Source: QHBQ01 sp038230695 (GTDB lineage Bacteria > Chloroflexota > Chloroflexia > QHBQ01). Taken from it: a stretch of DNA of 24,560 nt. Under the pieces are notes generated by a model. That model saw only the letters and a program-made list of their open reading frames with translations, was not told the origin of the DNA and ran no database searches. A program made the position numbers and the translations under genes. The stretch's first letter is position 1, and each line of letters begins with the position of its first letter. This document shows, piece after piece, positions 15,033 through 22,628 of this stretch. The stretch lies in contig JBBRMT010000038.1 in assembly GCA_038230695.1 (NCBI GenBank), positions 1-24,560 on the forward strand, in the 5' to 3' direction.

Positions 15033-17216
15033 ATGAAGCGTATCGGCCCACTACTAGCGATGTGCTGCGCCATGCTCCTGCTGGGCGCAGCGATGCTATC
15101 CAACGATGCGGCTGCCTCAAGTTCCACAGCAGGCGTGGCTACCCGCCTGCCAGCTGCGAAGCCTGCGGCTCCACATCGCCTGGTGGCACATTCGGCGGTG
15201 AGCCAGGCGAGCCAGGCGGTAAAACCCGGTCAGCCGGGGCAGCCCAGCAACAAGCCCCAGGCTCCCGCCGACACCCCTTCACCCACCAGCACTCCCACCG
15301 GCTGCACCGACATCTTCGAGTCGGACAACAATACCAGCGAAGCCAGCCCTCTTGTCATCGGGCAGAGCCAGGATCATACCTTCTGCAGCAGTTCCCAGAA
15401 TCCTAACAACGACCAGGACTGGGTCAAGATCAACCTCTTCGCATACAGCGTCTATGATATTCATACTTATAACCTGGGCGCTCACGTTGATACGATTATC
15501 GCCCTCTACGACTCGGCGGGTAACTTGATTACTCAGGACGATAACAGCGGTGGCGGGCGGGCCAGCCTTATCGTATATACCCCTACAGTAACTGCTTCCT
15601 TCTATGTGCAGGCAGTAAACAAGAACTCCTTGGGCGGCTTCGGCCCCGACTGGGGTTATAGTCTCACTGCCGTGCAGATCGGTCAAGTTACACCCACAGG
15701 CACCGCGACCGAAACCGCCACCCCGACCAACACCCCCACCCCCACCATTACCGCTACAGGCTCACCGCAGCCAACCGCTACCCCGGCCTGCAGCGATGCC
15801 TATGAGCCAGACAACAACTTTGATCAAGCCCAAAGGATAGGGGTTGGTGAATCCCAGAACCACATCCTCTGCAACCCAAATGATCGCACCTTCAGCGGCG
15901 ATGTTGATTACGTCTACTTCAGCGCCGATGCAGGCGCGGCCTATACCATCCGCACCAAGAACCTTGCAAATGATACGGAAACCAGGATTGAACTGTTCAA
16001 CACCAGCCGCCAGTTCATCACCGGCAACACTTTCTGCCCCGACTCCGGCGACCTCTCCGCCTGCATCGAGAACATCACCTTCAACTCGGCAGGTGTCTAC
16101 TATGTGCGGGTGTTCGATCCGCGTCCACAAGGTGGAGGGTTGGGCCATACCTACACCCTGGAGGTAACTGCCGCCGCCGCTGCAACCACCACCCCCGGCC
16201 CCAGCCAGACACCCACCGTTTCGCCAACCGCTGCGCCAACCATCGCTAATTGCCTCGATAATTTCGAGAACGATGGCGTGCCAGCCTCCTCCAGCCTGAT
16301 CCTGATTAACAGCCCGCAGCAACATAGCTTCTGCCCCGCTGGCGATGCCGATTGGGTGAAGTTCTTTGCCAAGGTGGGCAAGACCTACAGCATCTTCACC
16401 TCCAACCTCGCTCCGGGGGTGGATACCTATATGTACCTGTTCAGCTCATCTTCGCTGACTGCGCCAGTGGCATCTAATGACGACTCCGGCGGTTCGCTGG
16501 CCTCGCGGATTGACTTCAGCCCGGTGGCCGACGGCCTGTTCTACGCCCAGATCAAGGATAATGGCGATGTCGGCTGCGCCGAATGTACCTACACCCTTAG
16601 CCTGCTGGTGGCGCCGGGCGGTTCGCCAGCTACCTTCGCGCCCACCCCCCCTGCCAATGGCACCGCGCTGCCCACCTTTACCGCGCAGCCGCTCGGCAGC
16701 GCCACGCCCGCATCTACCTTTACCCTGGCGCCAACGGTTACAGCGACTCCGCCGGGCGGCGCGGCGACCACCCTGCCCACGGCCATCCCCACCACACCGC
16801 TAACCCCTGGCGCGGGTAAGCCCAGCCCGACCACTACGCCAACCGAGCCACCGCCTACCCCACCACAGTTCCCCAACACCGGCCACGGAATGGCCCTGGC
16901 CGATATTACCGTGCGCGTCTTCGTTGATCGCAGCGGTAGTGGGGTGGCCGCCGCAGGCGATGGCATTGGCAACCTGGTGGTTGATTTCATTGCCAACGAT
17001 GGCACGCTCGATGCCAATGTTACAACCGATGCCAGCGGCAGCAGCGGGGGTATAATCATCCCCTATGCCTACCACCGCATCAGCATCCCCTATCTGGGGA
17101 TATTCCGCGACCTGTTCAGCGGCATTGCGCAGCACGATGGCACCGGCGTGGCGACCACCAATACAGAGTGGCACATCGCCTTGCCGCCGCCAGTCTTGCC
17201 GCAGCGTATCCCCTAA
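15033..17216 (+). CDS. Secreted protein with three PPC-like repeats and C-terminal beta domain
   Basis: A 727-residue exported protein. The signal peptide is at 1-28 (MKRIGPLLAMCCAMLLLGAA, cleavage near AAA). Three related modules begin at about 91 (CTDIFESDNNTSEA), 253 (CSDAYEPDNNFDQA) and 406 (NCLDNFENDGVPAS). Each has an early Cys, an acidic E-x-D turn, a second Cys about 25 residues on, a D-W-V or D-Y-V strand and a DTxxxLF strand. This is the pattern of bacterial pre-peptidase C-terminal (PPC) domains, with a probable disulfide. Thr/Pro/Ala linkers separate them. A last domain from about 615 (ITVRVFVDRSGSGVAAAGDG) resembles surface Cna-B/SdrD-type beta domains. No peptidase domain is present, so it is likely an adhesive or structural surface protein. 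AGGAG lies 12 nt before the ATG. An internal FPNTG is not a C-terminal sorting signal. Confidence 0.82.
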   Translation: MKRIGPLLAMCCAMLLLGAAMLSNDAAASSSTAGVATRLPAAKPAAPHRLVAHSAVSQASQAVKPGQPGQPSNKPQAPADTPSPTSTPTGCTDIFESDNNTSEASPLVIGQSQDHTFCSSSQNPNNDQDWVKINLFAYSVYDIHTYNLGAHVDTIIALYDSAGNLITQDDNSGGGRASLIVYTPTVTASFYVQAVNKNSLGGFGPDWGYSLTAVQIGQVTPTGTATETATPTNTPTPTITATGSPQPTATPACSDAYEPDNNFDQAQRIGVGESQNHILCNPNDRTFSGDVDYVYFSADAGAAYTIRTKNLANDTETRIELFNTSRQFITGNTFCPDSGDLSACIENITFNSAGVYYVRVFDPRPQGGGLGHTYTLEVTAAAAATTTPGPSQTPTVSPTAAPTIANCLDNFENDGVPASSSLILINSPQQHSFCPAGDADWVKFFAKVGKTYSIFTSNLAPGVDTYMYLFSSSSLTAPVASNDDSGGSLASRIDFSPVADGLFYAQIKDNGDVGCAECTYTLSLLVAPGGSPATFAPTPPANGTALPTFTAQPLGSATPASTFTLAPTVTATPPGGAATTLPTAIPTTPLTPGAGKPSPTTTPTEPPPTPPQFPNTGHGMALADITVRVFVDRSGSGVAAAGDGIGNLVVDFIANDGTLDANVTTDASGSSGGIIIPYAYHRISIPYLGIFRDLFSGIAQHDGTGVATTNTEWHIALPPPVLPQRIP

Positions 17217-17218
17217 AC

Positions 17219-17236
17219 CCTCCCCAAAGGGGGAGG
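17219..17236 (+). other. Hairpin after the PPC-protein gene
   Basis: CCTCCCC-aaag-GGGGAGG forms a 7-bp stem 2 bp past the stop. It is followed by CTAGGTGGGGGAG rather than T residues, so it is an interspersed GC repeat or a weak terminator. A TTAGC-ac-GCTAA palindrome follows at 17268-17279 in the short gap before the next gene. Confidence 0.45.
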
Positions 17237-17312
17237 CTAGGTGGGGGAGTATCAAGTCTGAACCTGGTTAGCACGCTAATCGAGTGGGACAAACCTTTGG
17301 AGGAGGAAACTT

Positions 17313-18125
17313 GTGAGCCACGATGCCCATAGCGCACATGGCGCAACTGATGCAGCGGAGGTAGTAGAGCCGCAGCCCATCCCCCTTGCGCCACCACGTA
17401 ATTACCTCTGGCCGCTCGGCCTTACTCTCGTTGTTGCCGCGCTGCTTATTTACTTCCTGCTCTTCTACCCCAACGGTGGCAACCTGAGCGACCCCCCCGC
17501 GCCGCCCGGCCCATCAACCGGCATGACTACCGTCACCGTCACCGCCGCCGTCACCGCCACCGCCGAGCCATCGGCGGTGGCGCTGTCTAACCCCTCGCCC
17601 ACCCCCCTATTGCTAATCACCTCACCGACTGATGCGGCGACCGCTGTGCTACCCACCGCTTCCCCTCCGCTTATCATCTCCCCCAACGTTACTATCGCGG
17701 CAACTCCTGCGCCAATCGCAACCATTGCAGTAGCGGCCCCGCGCACCCTGCAACTGGGCAACGCCAACTTTGCGGTAGAGGCGGCGACCCAGGTCAGCCC
17801 CACCTGGCAGTTCAACCACGACCCAAGCCAGGCTAGCTGGCTGCCCACTACCGCCTTGCCCTACGTCATTGGCATCCCTTATAGCGCGGATAACGCGGCG
17901 TTGTTTGCTGCTGCCAAACCGGGACAGGTGGTTACGATGCAGAATAGTGTGGGCGCTACGCTTCGCTTCCAGGTAAAAACCGTAGCCCGCGTGCAACCCA
18001 ATGATACCAGCGGCGCGGCCATCAAAGGTCCGGGCCTGACCCTCTACCTGCTAGCTGACCCTGCCCCCGATCGGGCGATGATCAGCGCGACTCTGCTCGA
18101 TGTGTCTGGCGGCTCCGCGCCCTAA
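17313..18125 (+). CDS. Membrane-anchored protein with sortase-like ectodomain lacking the active-site Cys
   Basis: A 270-residue protein starting with GTG, 6 nt after GGAGGAGG. A cytoplasmic tail of about 30 residues (MSHDAHSAHGATDAAEVVEP) precedes one transmembrane helix at about 32-51 (WPLGLTLVVAALLIYFLLFY). A Thr/Ala/Pro-rich linker runs to about 145. The ectodomain at 150-268 follows the order of a sortase fold: a VIGIPYSADNAALF segment where sortases have the A-G-H loop, KPGQVVTM, a strand TLRFQVKTVARVQPNDT, then GLTLYLLADPAPDRAMISAT where sortases have T-L-x-T-C and a downstream Arg. His and Cys are absent but the Arg remains, so it would be a non-catalytic sortase-like domain. That fold call is my inference from pattern. 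It follows the PPC protein gene by 96 bp and may share its transcript. Confidence 0.7.
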   Translation: MSHDAHSAHGATDAAEVVEPQPIPLAPPRNYLWPLGLTLVVAALLIYFLLFYPNGGNLSDPPAPPGPSTGMTTVTVTAAVTATAEPSAVALSNPSPTPLLLITSPTDAATAVLPTASPPLIISPNVTIAATPAPIATIAVAAPRTLQLGNANFAVEAATQVSPTWQFNHDPSQASWLPTTALPYVIGIPYSADNAALFAAAKPGQVVTMQNSVGATLRFQVKTVARVQPNDTSGAAIKGPGLTLYLLADPAPDRAMISATLLDVSGGSAP

Positions 18126-18160
18126 CTTATCAATGGCGCTAGCTCGAGCGCATCGCACGC

Positions 18161-18191
18161 TCACCAGGGCGCGATAAATCTGCGCCCCTAC
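18161..18191. repeat. Dispersed palindrome, copy 6
   Basis: TCACCA, then GGGCGC-gataaatct-GCGCCC and CTACA. The 6-bp stem is at 18167-18172 with 18182-18187. It matches the reverse complement of copy 4 through GATAAATC and the CGCCCCTAC end. It lies 35 bp after the preceding stop. Confidence 0.75.
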
Positions 18192-18220
18192 ATAGCAAGC
18201 CACCTCTTTTTGAGCGCGGG

Positions 18221-18420
18221 ATCACAATTAGCACCATTGATTAACTAATCATATTTGTGATGGTTGGACAATGGCGACCCACCGCGAAGTTCCCAGAGAG
18301 GTAGCTGCTCAATGTGTGGGTGTTCAACAGCGGCTGCGGATTGGCGTAACGCCGCCAAGTTACCGGGGGGCTGGAGTGCAGCCCGATCGGGGCGGCGCTA
18401 CTAATGCTTGTCGAAACTAG
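18221..18420. other. Unexplained structured stretch: candidate ncRNA or gene remnant
   Basis: This 200-bp stretch lies in the largest gap (18126-18597) and has no intact gene. Inverted pairs include ATCACAA/TTGTGAT (18221-18227 with 18255-18261), CCATTG/CAATGG, TTGGCG-ta-ACGCC around 18341-18353, and GGGCTG-gagtg-CAGCCC near 18368-18384. In one plus frame a short run opens at the ATG at 18260 (VGQWRPTAKFPER). It is broken by TAG at 18302 and TAA at 18347, yet reads on protein-like on either side. The minus strand also has an open stretch of about 50 codons without a good start. I do not recognise tmRNA, RNase P, SRP or 6S RNA hallmarks. The remaining parts of the gap are two repeat copies and a terminator. 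Confidence 0.35.
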
Positions 18421-18472
18421 CACTCACCTCCTCGCGGCCTTGATCACAATCGCAGCATTGTTGGCGCTGCGA

Positions 18473-18500
18473 CAGGGTGGGCCACCGCCCGCCCCTACGA
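18473..18500. repeat. Dispersed palindrome, copy 7
   Basis: CAGGGTGGGCCACC followed by GCCCGCCCCTACGA. GGGTGGGC (18475-18482) pairs with GCCCGCCC (18487-18494). It is near-identical to the copy nested in the MITE-like element at 14844-14874. Confidence 0.75.
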
Positions 18501-18549
18501 TTTACTGCCTTACCCACTGGAAATGGTATTACCGGCCTGCCGTTGAGAG

Positions 18550-18586
18550 GCAAAATCAATGCGCCCCGCAGGGCGCATCCTTGTTT
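18550..18586. terminator. Bidirectional terminator-like hairpin
   Basis: ATGCGCCC (18559-18566), loop CGCA, GGGCGCAT (18571-18578) is an 8-bp perfect stem. On the minus strand it is followed by TGATTTTG, and on the plus strand by CCTTGTTT. It lies 20 bp past the stop of the minus-strand 77-residue gene, its most likely client. Confidence 0.6.
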
Positions 18587-18597
18587 CTCCACTCATG

Positions 18598-18831
18598 TTA
18601 GGCTAATCCGCCATTCTGCTCATGTTCGCGGCGGTCCTGCTCCAACGTATCGTTAAGACTGGCTCGTAGCTGGCACAGGTCGTTGATGCGTTCCAGCATC
18701 TGGTCGAGCGTCTCGCCACGCCGCCGCGCCTCGTACTCAGCGCGTAGCTCGTTTAGTAGAGTGGCAATGCGCCCAATCTTACGTACTTCTTCGATATGGT
18801 CAGCCGAGTAGAGCGGTTCGCTGAATGGCAT
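18598..18831 (-). CDS. Small charged helical protein, function unknown
   Basis: A 77-residue protein I do not recognise. After a short lead (MPFSEPLYSADHIEEVRKIG) it is almost wholly charged helix (LNELRAEYEARRRGETLDQM, then ASLNDTLEQDRREHEQNGG), consistent with a coiled coil or small oligomerising protein. There is no signal peptide and no membrane segment. I chose the ATG at 18831 because AAAAGGAG lies 8 nt upstream; an in-frame ATG at 18867 would add twelve residues but lies upstream of that SD. It is downstream of the TPR-TM-TPR gene on the same strand, 209 bp away across a region with a hairpin (18911-18936), and is followed by a terminator. A single good SD and the terminator support a real gene. 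Confidence 0.65.
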   Translation of the reverse strand: MPFSEPLYSADHIEEVRKIGRIATLLNELRAEYEARRRGETLDQMLERINDLCQLRASLNDTLEQDRREHEQNGGLA

Positions 18832-18910
18832 GGTCGTTGCTCCTTTTCCCAATTCTATCGCAGCCATTTTGAATACACATCTGCTTGCAAAAACGGGGGA
18901 TGATAAATGC

Positions 18911-18936
18911 GGTTGCGGGGCATAAGCCGCGCAACC
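18911..18936. other. Hairpin between the TPR protein gene and the small gene
   Basis: GGTTGCG (18911-18917) pairs with CGCAACC (18930-18936), with two more G-C pairs inside a G-G mismatch and a CATAAG loop. No T-run follows on the minus strand, so it is a weak terminator or leader structure. Nothing else stands out in 18832-19040. Confidence 0.4.
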
Positions 18937-19040
18937 GATTTCGCTTTTATGTTTCTACACCGTATTATACCCTGATTTACTACCAGGCGCAAGGGTTAAT
19001 TTGAGGCTAAATACCTTACCGAAACCTTACCAGAACGTGG

Positions 19041-20735
19041 CTAGGGAACAACTACAGTTACCACCAGGGCAGCGGTAGGCGTAGGCGCGGCGGCTTCTTG
19101 CCCAGGGGCCGATTGTGCGGTGGCAGTAGGCGGCTGCGGGGCTGTAGATGCGATGGGCGGCGGGATGGCAGCCCCTGTGGCGGTCGCTGTGCCGGGTGCG
19201 GTAGTAGCAGTAGGCGACGCAGGCGGCGAAGTAGGAACAGGTGGCGCATTTGTGGGGGTGGGGAACGGAGTCGCGCCGGGGATGGGCGGAGCAAGACCGG
19301 CGGCGGCATCGTAAGCCTTCCGCGCCTCGCTGGGATTGCCCAGACCATCGTAAATGCGGCCCAGCAACAGGAAGTATTCGGGGCGACCATTATCGAGGTT
19401 GACCGCCTGCTTCGCAAAGGTCAAGGCATCGGTGTAACGACCCTGGCGCAGATAGGTATCGGCCAGGCCCGCGTAGCCGCCCGCCCAGTTGGGAGCAAGG
19501 GCGATCACGTTGCGGAAGTCACTCGTGGCCTGGTCAAAGTAGCTGGCGCTGGATGTGGTGGCCGCAGTAGGCGCAGGCGTGCCAGTGGTTGGCGTAGGCG
19601 TGCCAGCGGCGGGCGTGATTGTGCCAGTGGTTGGCGTGGTTGTGCCACTGATGGGTGAAGCTGCCGCCACAGTTGATGTCACCACCACGCCGGTCGTGCC
19701 TGAGCCTGCTGAGGCTGTCGCCAGTTGCAGGTCGGTCAGGCCCAGATAGTAGTTGGCAAGAACGGAGTGACGGTCGAGTTGCACCGCCTGGGCCAGCGCG
19801 GTGGCGGCCTGAGGATACTGCTGACGATTGTAGGCATCCAACCCGATGTTATAAGCCAACGCCGCCGGGCCAGGGGTGGCAGTGGGGAAGGTCTGGGCGG
19901 TGAACGTCTGTTGTGCATTTGCCTGAGACTGAGCCTGGGCGGTGGCGGTTACTGCCAGCACATCGGCGGTAGCGGTTGCATTGGCGTTTTCCTGCGCTAG
20001 CACCGTCGCAGTTACGCGCAATATAGCAGGAATATTCGTGGGTGAGGGCGACGGCGTGGCGGTCGGCTCGGCCTGGGCGGTGAGCGTGCTATTGCCCTGG
20101 CTGCTGATCAAATTGTACAAACCATAGATGATCAGCCCCACCACCAGCAGCGCCGCCAGCACGATAGCCGCCGTAGTCCAGGTTTGCTTGCGCCGCGCCG
20201 CTTCAATCTCGCGCTGGTCGGCCCGCACTGCGGTGCGCTCCTCCAGCCGTGAGGTGAAACTGCGGGCCGGGCGGGTGGTCACTGGCCCAGTCTCGACATT
20301 GGCAGGCGGGTTCTGGGTCGCCATCTCCTGAGTAAGAAATGGGGGGATGAGGCTGCGGTCGGCTTGGCTGGCGGCTGCCTGGGCCGCAACTGGCAGGGTG
20401 GCATCCACAGCAGCGTCGCTAGCGGCGGCGTTTGCCACCTCCGCCTGCTGCGTGGCTTCGAGAGTGTTCTGACCGCGCTCCTCCTGAGCCTGGAGCGCCA
20501 GCCGCTCGGCCTGCTGGGCGAACTCGTTGTTCGGTTCTAGCGCCAGCGCGTTACGGGCGGCGGCTAGCGACTCGTCGGGGTCGTCGCTGGTGGCCGACAG
20601 CCAAACCCAGGCGCTGGCATTGTTGTAGTCGTCCTCGGTCAACTGGCTGAACAGCCGATAGGCTTGTTCGCGCTGCCCATGCTGCGCCGCCGCGATACCA
20701 TCGCGCATCAAACTGGCTCTGGCCTGCTCGTCCAC
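19041..20735 (-). CDS. TPR - transmembrane - TPR protein with low-complexity linkers
   Basis: A 564-residue single-pass membrane protein of unknown function. The GTG start is supported by AAGGAGG 7 nt upstream. Residues 1-85 are TPR-like and cytoplasmic (GIAAAQHGQREQAYRLFSQL, SLAAARNALALEPNNEFAQQ). A transmembrane helix lies at about 186-207 (TTAAIVLAALLVVGLIIYGL). Outside are Thr/Ala-rich linkers (215-290), TPR units at 291-340 and about 400-480 (LAYNIGLDAYNRQQYPQAAT, YAGLADTYLRQGRYTDALTF), and Pro/Thr-rich tracts at about 345-395 and 490-550. The first tract is encoded by a DNA-level tandem repeat around 19560-19660 (GTGCCAGTGGTTGGCGT units). Such proteins may scaffold envelope complexes on both membrane faces. 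It has its own promoter with a palindromic repeat in the leader. Confidence 0.8.
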   Translation of the reverse strand: MDEQARASLMRDGIAAAQHGQREQAYRLFSQLTEDDYNNASAWVWLSATSDDPDESLAAARNALALEPNNEFAQQAERLALQAQEERGQNTLEATQQAEVANAAASDAAVDATLPVAAQAAASQADRSLIPPFLTQEMATQNPPANVETGPVTTRPARSFTSRLEERTAVRADQREIEAARRKQTWTTAAIVLAALLVVGLIIYGLYNLISSQGNSTLTAQAEPTATPSPSPTNIPAILRVTATVLAQENANATATADVLAVTATAQAQSQANAQQTFTAQTFPTATPGPAALAYNIGLDAYNRQQYPQAATALAQAVQLDRHSVLANYYLGLTDLQLATASAGSGTTGVVVTSTVAAASPISGTTTPTTGTITPAAGTPTPTTGTPAPTAATTSSASYFDQATSDFRNVIALAPNWAGGYAGLADTYLRQGRYTDALTFAKQAVNLDNGRPEYFLLLGRIYDGLGNPSEARKAYDAAAGLAPPIPGATPFPTPTNAPPVPTSPPASPTATTAPGTATATGAAIPPPIASTAPQPPTATAQSAPGQEAAAPTPTAALVVTVVVP

Positions 20736-20754
20736 CCGCGTCCCTCCTTGATCG

Positions 20755-20782
20755 GCAGGGCGAATAACGGTTCGCCCCTACA
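20755..20782. repeat. Dispersed palindrome, copy 8, in the leader of the TPR protein gene
   Basis: GGCAGGGCGAA-taacgg-TTCGCCCCTACA. The 7-bp stem is at 20758-20764 with 20771-20777. It lies between the predicted transcript start (about 20789) and the AAGGAGG (20749-20743) of the minus-strand gene, so it would be transcribed as an mRNA hairpin close to the SD. Confidence 0.75.
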
Positions 20783-20795
20783 TCAACTTGTCATA

Positions 20796-20824
20796 ATTAT
20801 ATCATTATCGCGGCGGTTATACAA
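20796..20824 (-). promoter_or_regulatory. Promoter of the TPR-TM-TPR gene
   Basis: On the minus strand, TTGTAT (20824-20819) and a perfect TATAAT (20801-20796) are 17 nt apart. It lies in the 297-bp divergent gap before the secreted protein gene at 21033. For that plus-strand gene I see only a TATACT at 20938-20943 without a good -35. Confidence 0.65.
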
Positions 20825-21032
20825 TAGTTAGAGGCTATCAATTTTACATAACACTGCACTTGGGTTGTGGATTTGGCACGCAATTTGCCTTGTTGTTGCT
20901 GCTGGCGGGGGTGGAACCTTAATTGCCGCCATTCGTTTATACTATCACAGGGTGTTTGTCACCCACCCTTGCAAAAATAGAGTGTGAGAGCATGGAATAC
21001 AGGTGATCAATTTACCTGAATGGAGGATTAAG

Positions 21033-22433
21033 ATGAAATACGGTTATCTCAGGTGGGGCGGCCTGCTGGCGGTGATCAGTATGCTAGCCCTGATGCCTAC
21101 CTTTAGCAGCGCTAGCTATGCCCAGACTGGCGGTGTCACCTTCCCGCAGACCGGCCACAGCCTGCGCGGCGGCTTCCTGACCTACTGGCAGACGCACGGC
21201 GGGCTGGCCCAGCAGGGCTTCCCCATTACCGACGAGTATCCCGAAATCAACTCGGTGGACGGCAGAACCTATACCACCCAGTATTTCGAGCGGGCGCGGT
21301 TCGAGTTCCATCCTGAACAGCCCACCCAGTACCAGGTGCTGCTTGGCCTGCTGGGCCACGAGGTGCTGCAATTGCGTTACCCCAATGGCCTGCCGGTAAT
21401 CACCCCCCAGATCGTCCCCGGCGGTGGTAGCTTCACCTTCCCACAGACCGGCCACACCGTCACCGGCCTTTTCCTCAGCTACTGGCAGGCGCATGGTGGG
21501 CTGGCGCAGCAGGGCTATCCTTTGACTGAGGCGTTCTACGAAATTAACCAGATTGACGGCCAGGCATACATCACCCAATACTTTGAGCGGGCGCGGTTCG
21601 AGTACCATCCCGAACAGCAGGATCCGCAGTTCAAGGTGCTGCTCGGCTTGCTGGGCGACGAAATCCACCAGAGCAAGCAGCCCAACCCCACCCCGACCGC
21701 TACCCCTGCGCCACCAACCCCCACCGCTACGGCGCTGCAGGTCAGCCAGGTCAACAGCCAGGTATCAGTCAGTGCGGGCGGCAACGCCTCGACCGCAATC
21801 GGTTGCCCCGAAGGTAGCATTGTAGTCGGCGGCGGCTGGGGCGGCGACACTTCGCTGGACGTTTACAATAGCTCGATTAGCAACAATGGTTGGATGGTTG
21901 CCGCCAGCAACCTGGGCAGCAAGACGCAGAAGTTGAGCAGCTACGCGCTTTGCATGAGGGGGGCTAGTGGCAGCACCGTGCAGGAGAGCGCCAGCATAAC
22001 CGTGGCGGCGGGCGCGACGGGCCGCACCTTCGCCCGTTGTAGCAGCGGCGTGCTGACTGGCGGCGGCTTCAGCAAGGAGCTAGGCATCAACCTCACCGCT
22101 GCTTCACCGGCGCGTGATGGCTGGCTGGTGGCTGGGGCCAACAACAAGACCGTCAACCAGAAGCTGACTGCCTACCTCATCTGTCTGCAAGGCAGCAACC
22201 TCAATGTTAGCCAGGTAAGCGCCACTGGCTCAGTAAACGGTGGCGGCACCGCCAGCACTACGGTGGACTGCAATGGCGGCACGTTGGTCAGCGGCGGCGG
22301 TTTCGACGCGGTGACAGGCGTAAACGTCTTCGGCAGCGGCTCCGATGGCAATAGCTGGCAGGTCTCCGGCTTCAACCTTACCGGCGCGACACGACAGTTG
22401 AACGCCTACGCTATCTGCATCGCCAACCCGTAA
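21033..22433 (+). CDS. Secreted protein with two FPQTGH modules and three Cys-pair repeats
   Basis: A 466-residue exported protein. The ATG at 21033 has GGAGG 6 nt upstream; a GTG at 21003 is in frame but less likely. The signal peptide is at 1-30 (MKYGYLRWGGLLAVISMLAL, cleavage after SYA). Two modules of about 80 residues start at about 37 and 136: TFPQTGHSLRGGFLTYWQTH then GGLAQQGFPITDEYPEIN, each ending YFERARFEFHPEQ or YFERARFEYHPEQ. This module recurs in Chloroflexota surface proteins as far as I know. After a Pro/Thr linker come three repeats of about 70 residues (245-466). Each has a first Cys, then V-x-GGG-[WF], a W-x-V strand, an Asn and a final YA-x-C or YL-x-C. Envelope role is inferred. 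A strong terminator follows. Confidence 0.82.
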   Translation: MKYGYLRWGGLLAVISMLALMPTFSSASYAQTGGVTFPQTGHSLRGGFLTYWQTHGGLAQQGFPITDEYPEINSVDGRTYTTQYFERARFEFHPEQPTQYQVLLGLLGHEVLQLRYPNGLPVITPQIVPGGGSFTFPQTGHTVTGLFLSYWQAHGGLAQQGYPLTEAFYEINQIDGQAYITQYFERARFEYHPEQQDPQFKVLLGLLGDEIHQSKQPNPTPTATPAPPTPTATALQVSQVNSQVSVSAGGNASTAIGCPEGSIVVGGGWGGDTSLDVYNSSISNNGWMVAASNLGSKTQKLSSYALCMRGASGSTVQESASITVAAGATGRTFARCSSGVLTGGGFSKELGINLTAASPARDGWLVAGANNKTVNQKLTAYLICLQGSNLNVSQVSATGSVNGGGTASTTVDCNGGTLVSGGGFDAVTGVNVFGSGSDGNSWQVSGFNLTGATRQLNAYAICIANP

Positions 22434-22493
22434 AGAAGCTACTGGCGGACCAATATAAAAGCCTCTCTCTGGCCTGGTTGAATGGCGAGATTC

Positions 22494-22534
22494 TCCCCTC
22501 ACCAAACCTCTCCCCGCTGGGGGAGAGGCTTTTT
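22494..22534 (+). terminator. Rho-independent terminator (within a GC-rich interspersed repeat)
   Basis: CCTCTCCCC (22507-22515), loop GCTG, GGGGAGAGG (22520-22528) and then CTTTTT give a 9-bp perfect stem with a T-run. It lies 73 bp past the secreted protein's stop. The preceding CTCCCCTCACCAAA plus the stem follows the same block order as the repeat at 8323-8370 read on the minus strand. Confidence 0.85.
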
Positions 22535-22628
22535 GCGATCGCCGCACAAATGGCGCAGAAATTGCTTAATTAGTGGCAGGTTTGTCTATCAAAAACATAA
22601 TTGGCACAATCACCTTTGGAGGCATATC

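Noticed and set aside
16870..16890. LPxTG-type sorting signal (FPNTG) in the PPC protein
   Set aside because: It lies about 110 residues from the C-terminus with no following membrane helix and basic tail.
18361..18597. Reading frames of 60-65 codons on both strands
   Set aside because: They run through the palindromic repeat and the terminator hairpin, lack SDs and have implausible compositions.
19098..19658. 186-codon plus-strand reading frame opposite the TPR protein gene
   Set aside because: It is a shadow of the GC-rich low-complexity region, Arg/Gly-rich with no SD, and the minus-strand gene is well supported.
20912..20943. ECF-sigma promoter (GGAAC ... TATACT) for the secreted protein gene
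   Set aside because: Only the -35-like GGAAC is convincing; the -10 position does not match, so I could not support a promoter call.
22482..22628. N-terminal extension of the F420-type oxidoreductase
   Set aside because: The open frame passes through a perfect rho-independent terminator, has no SD at its start, and the family begins at the LKLGW segment.
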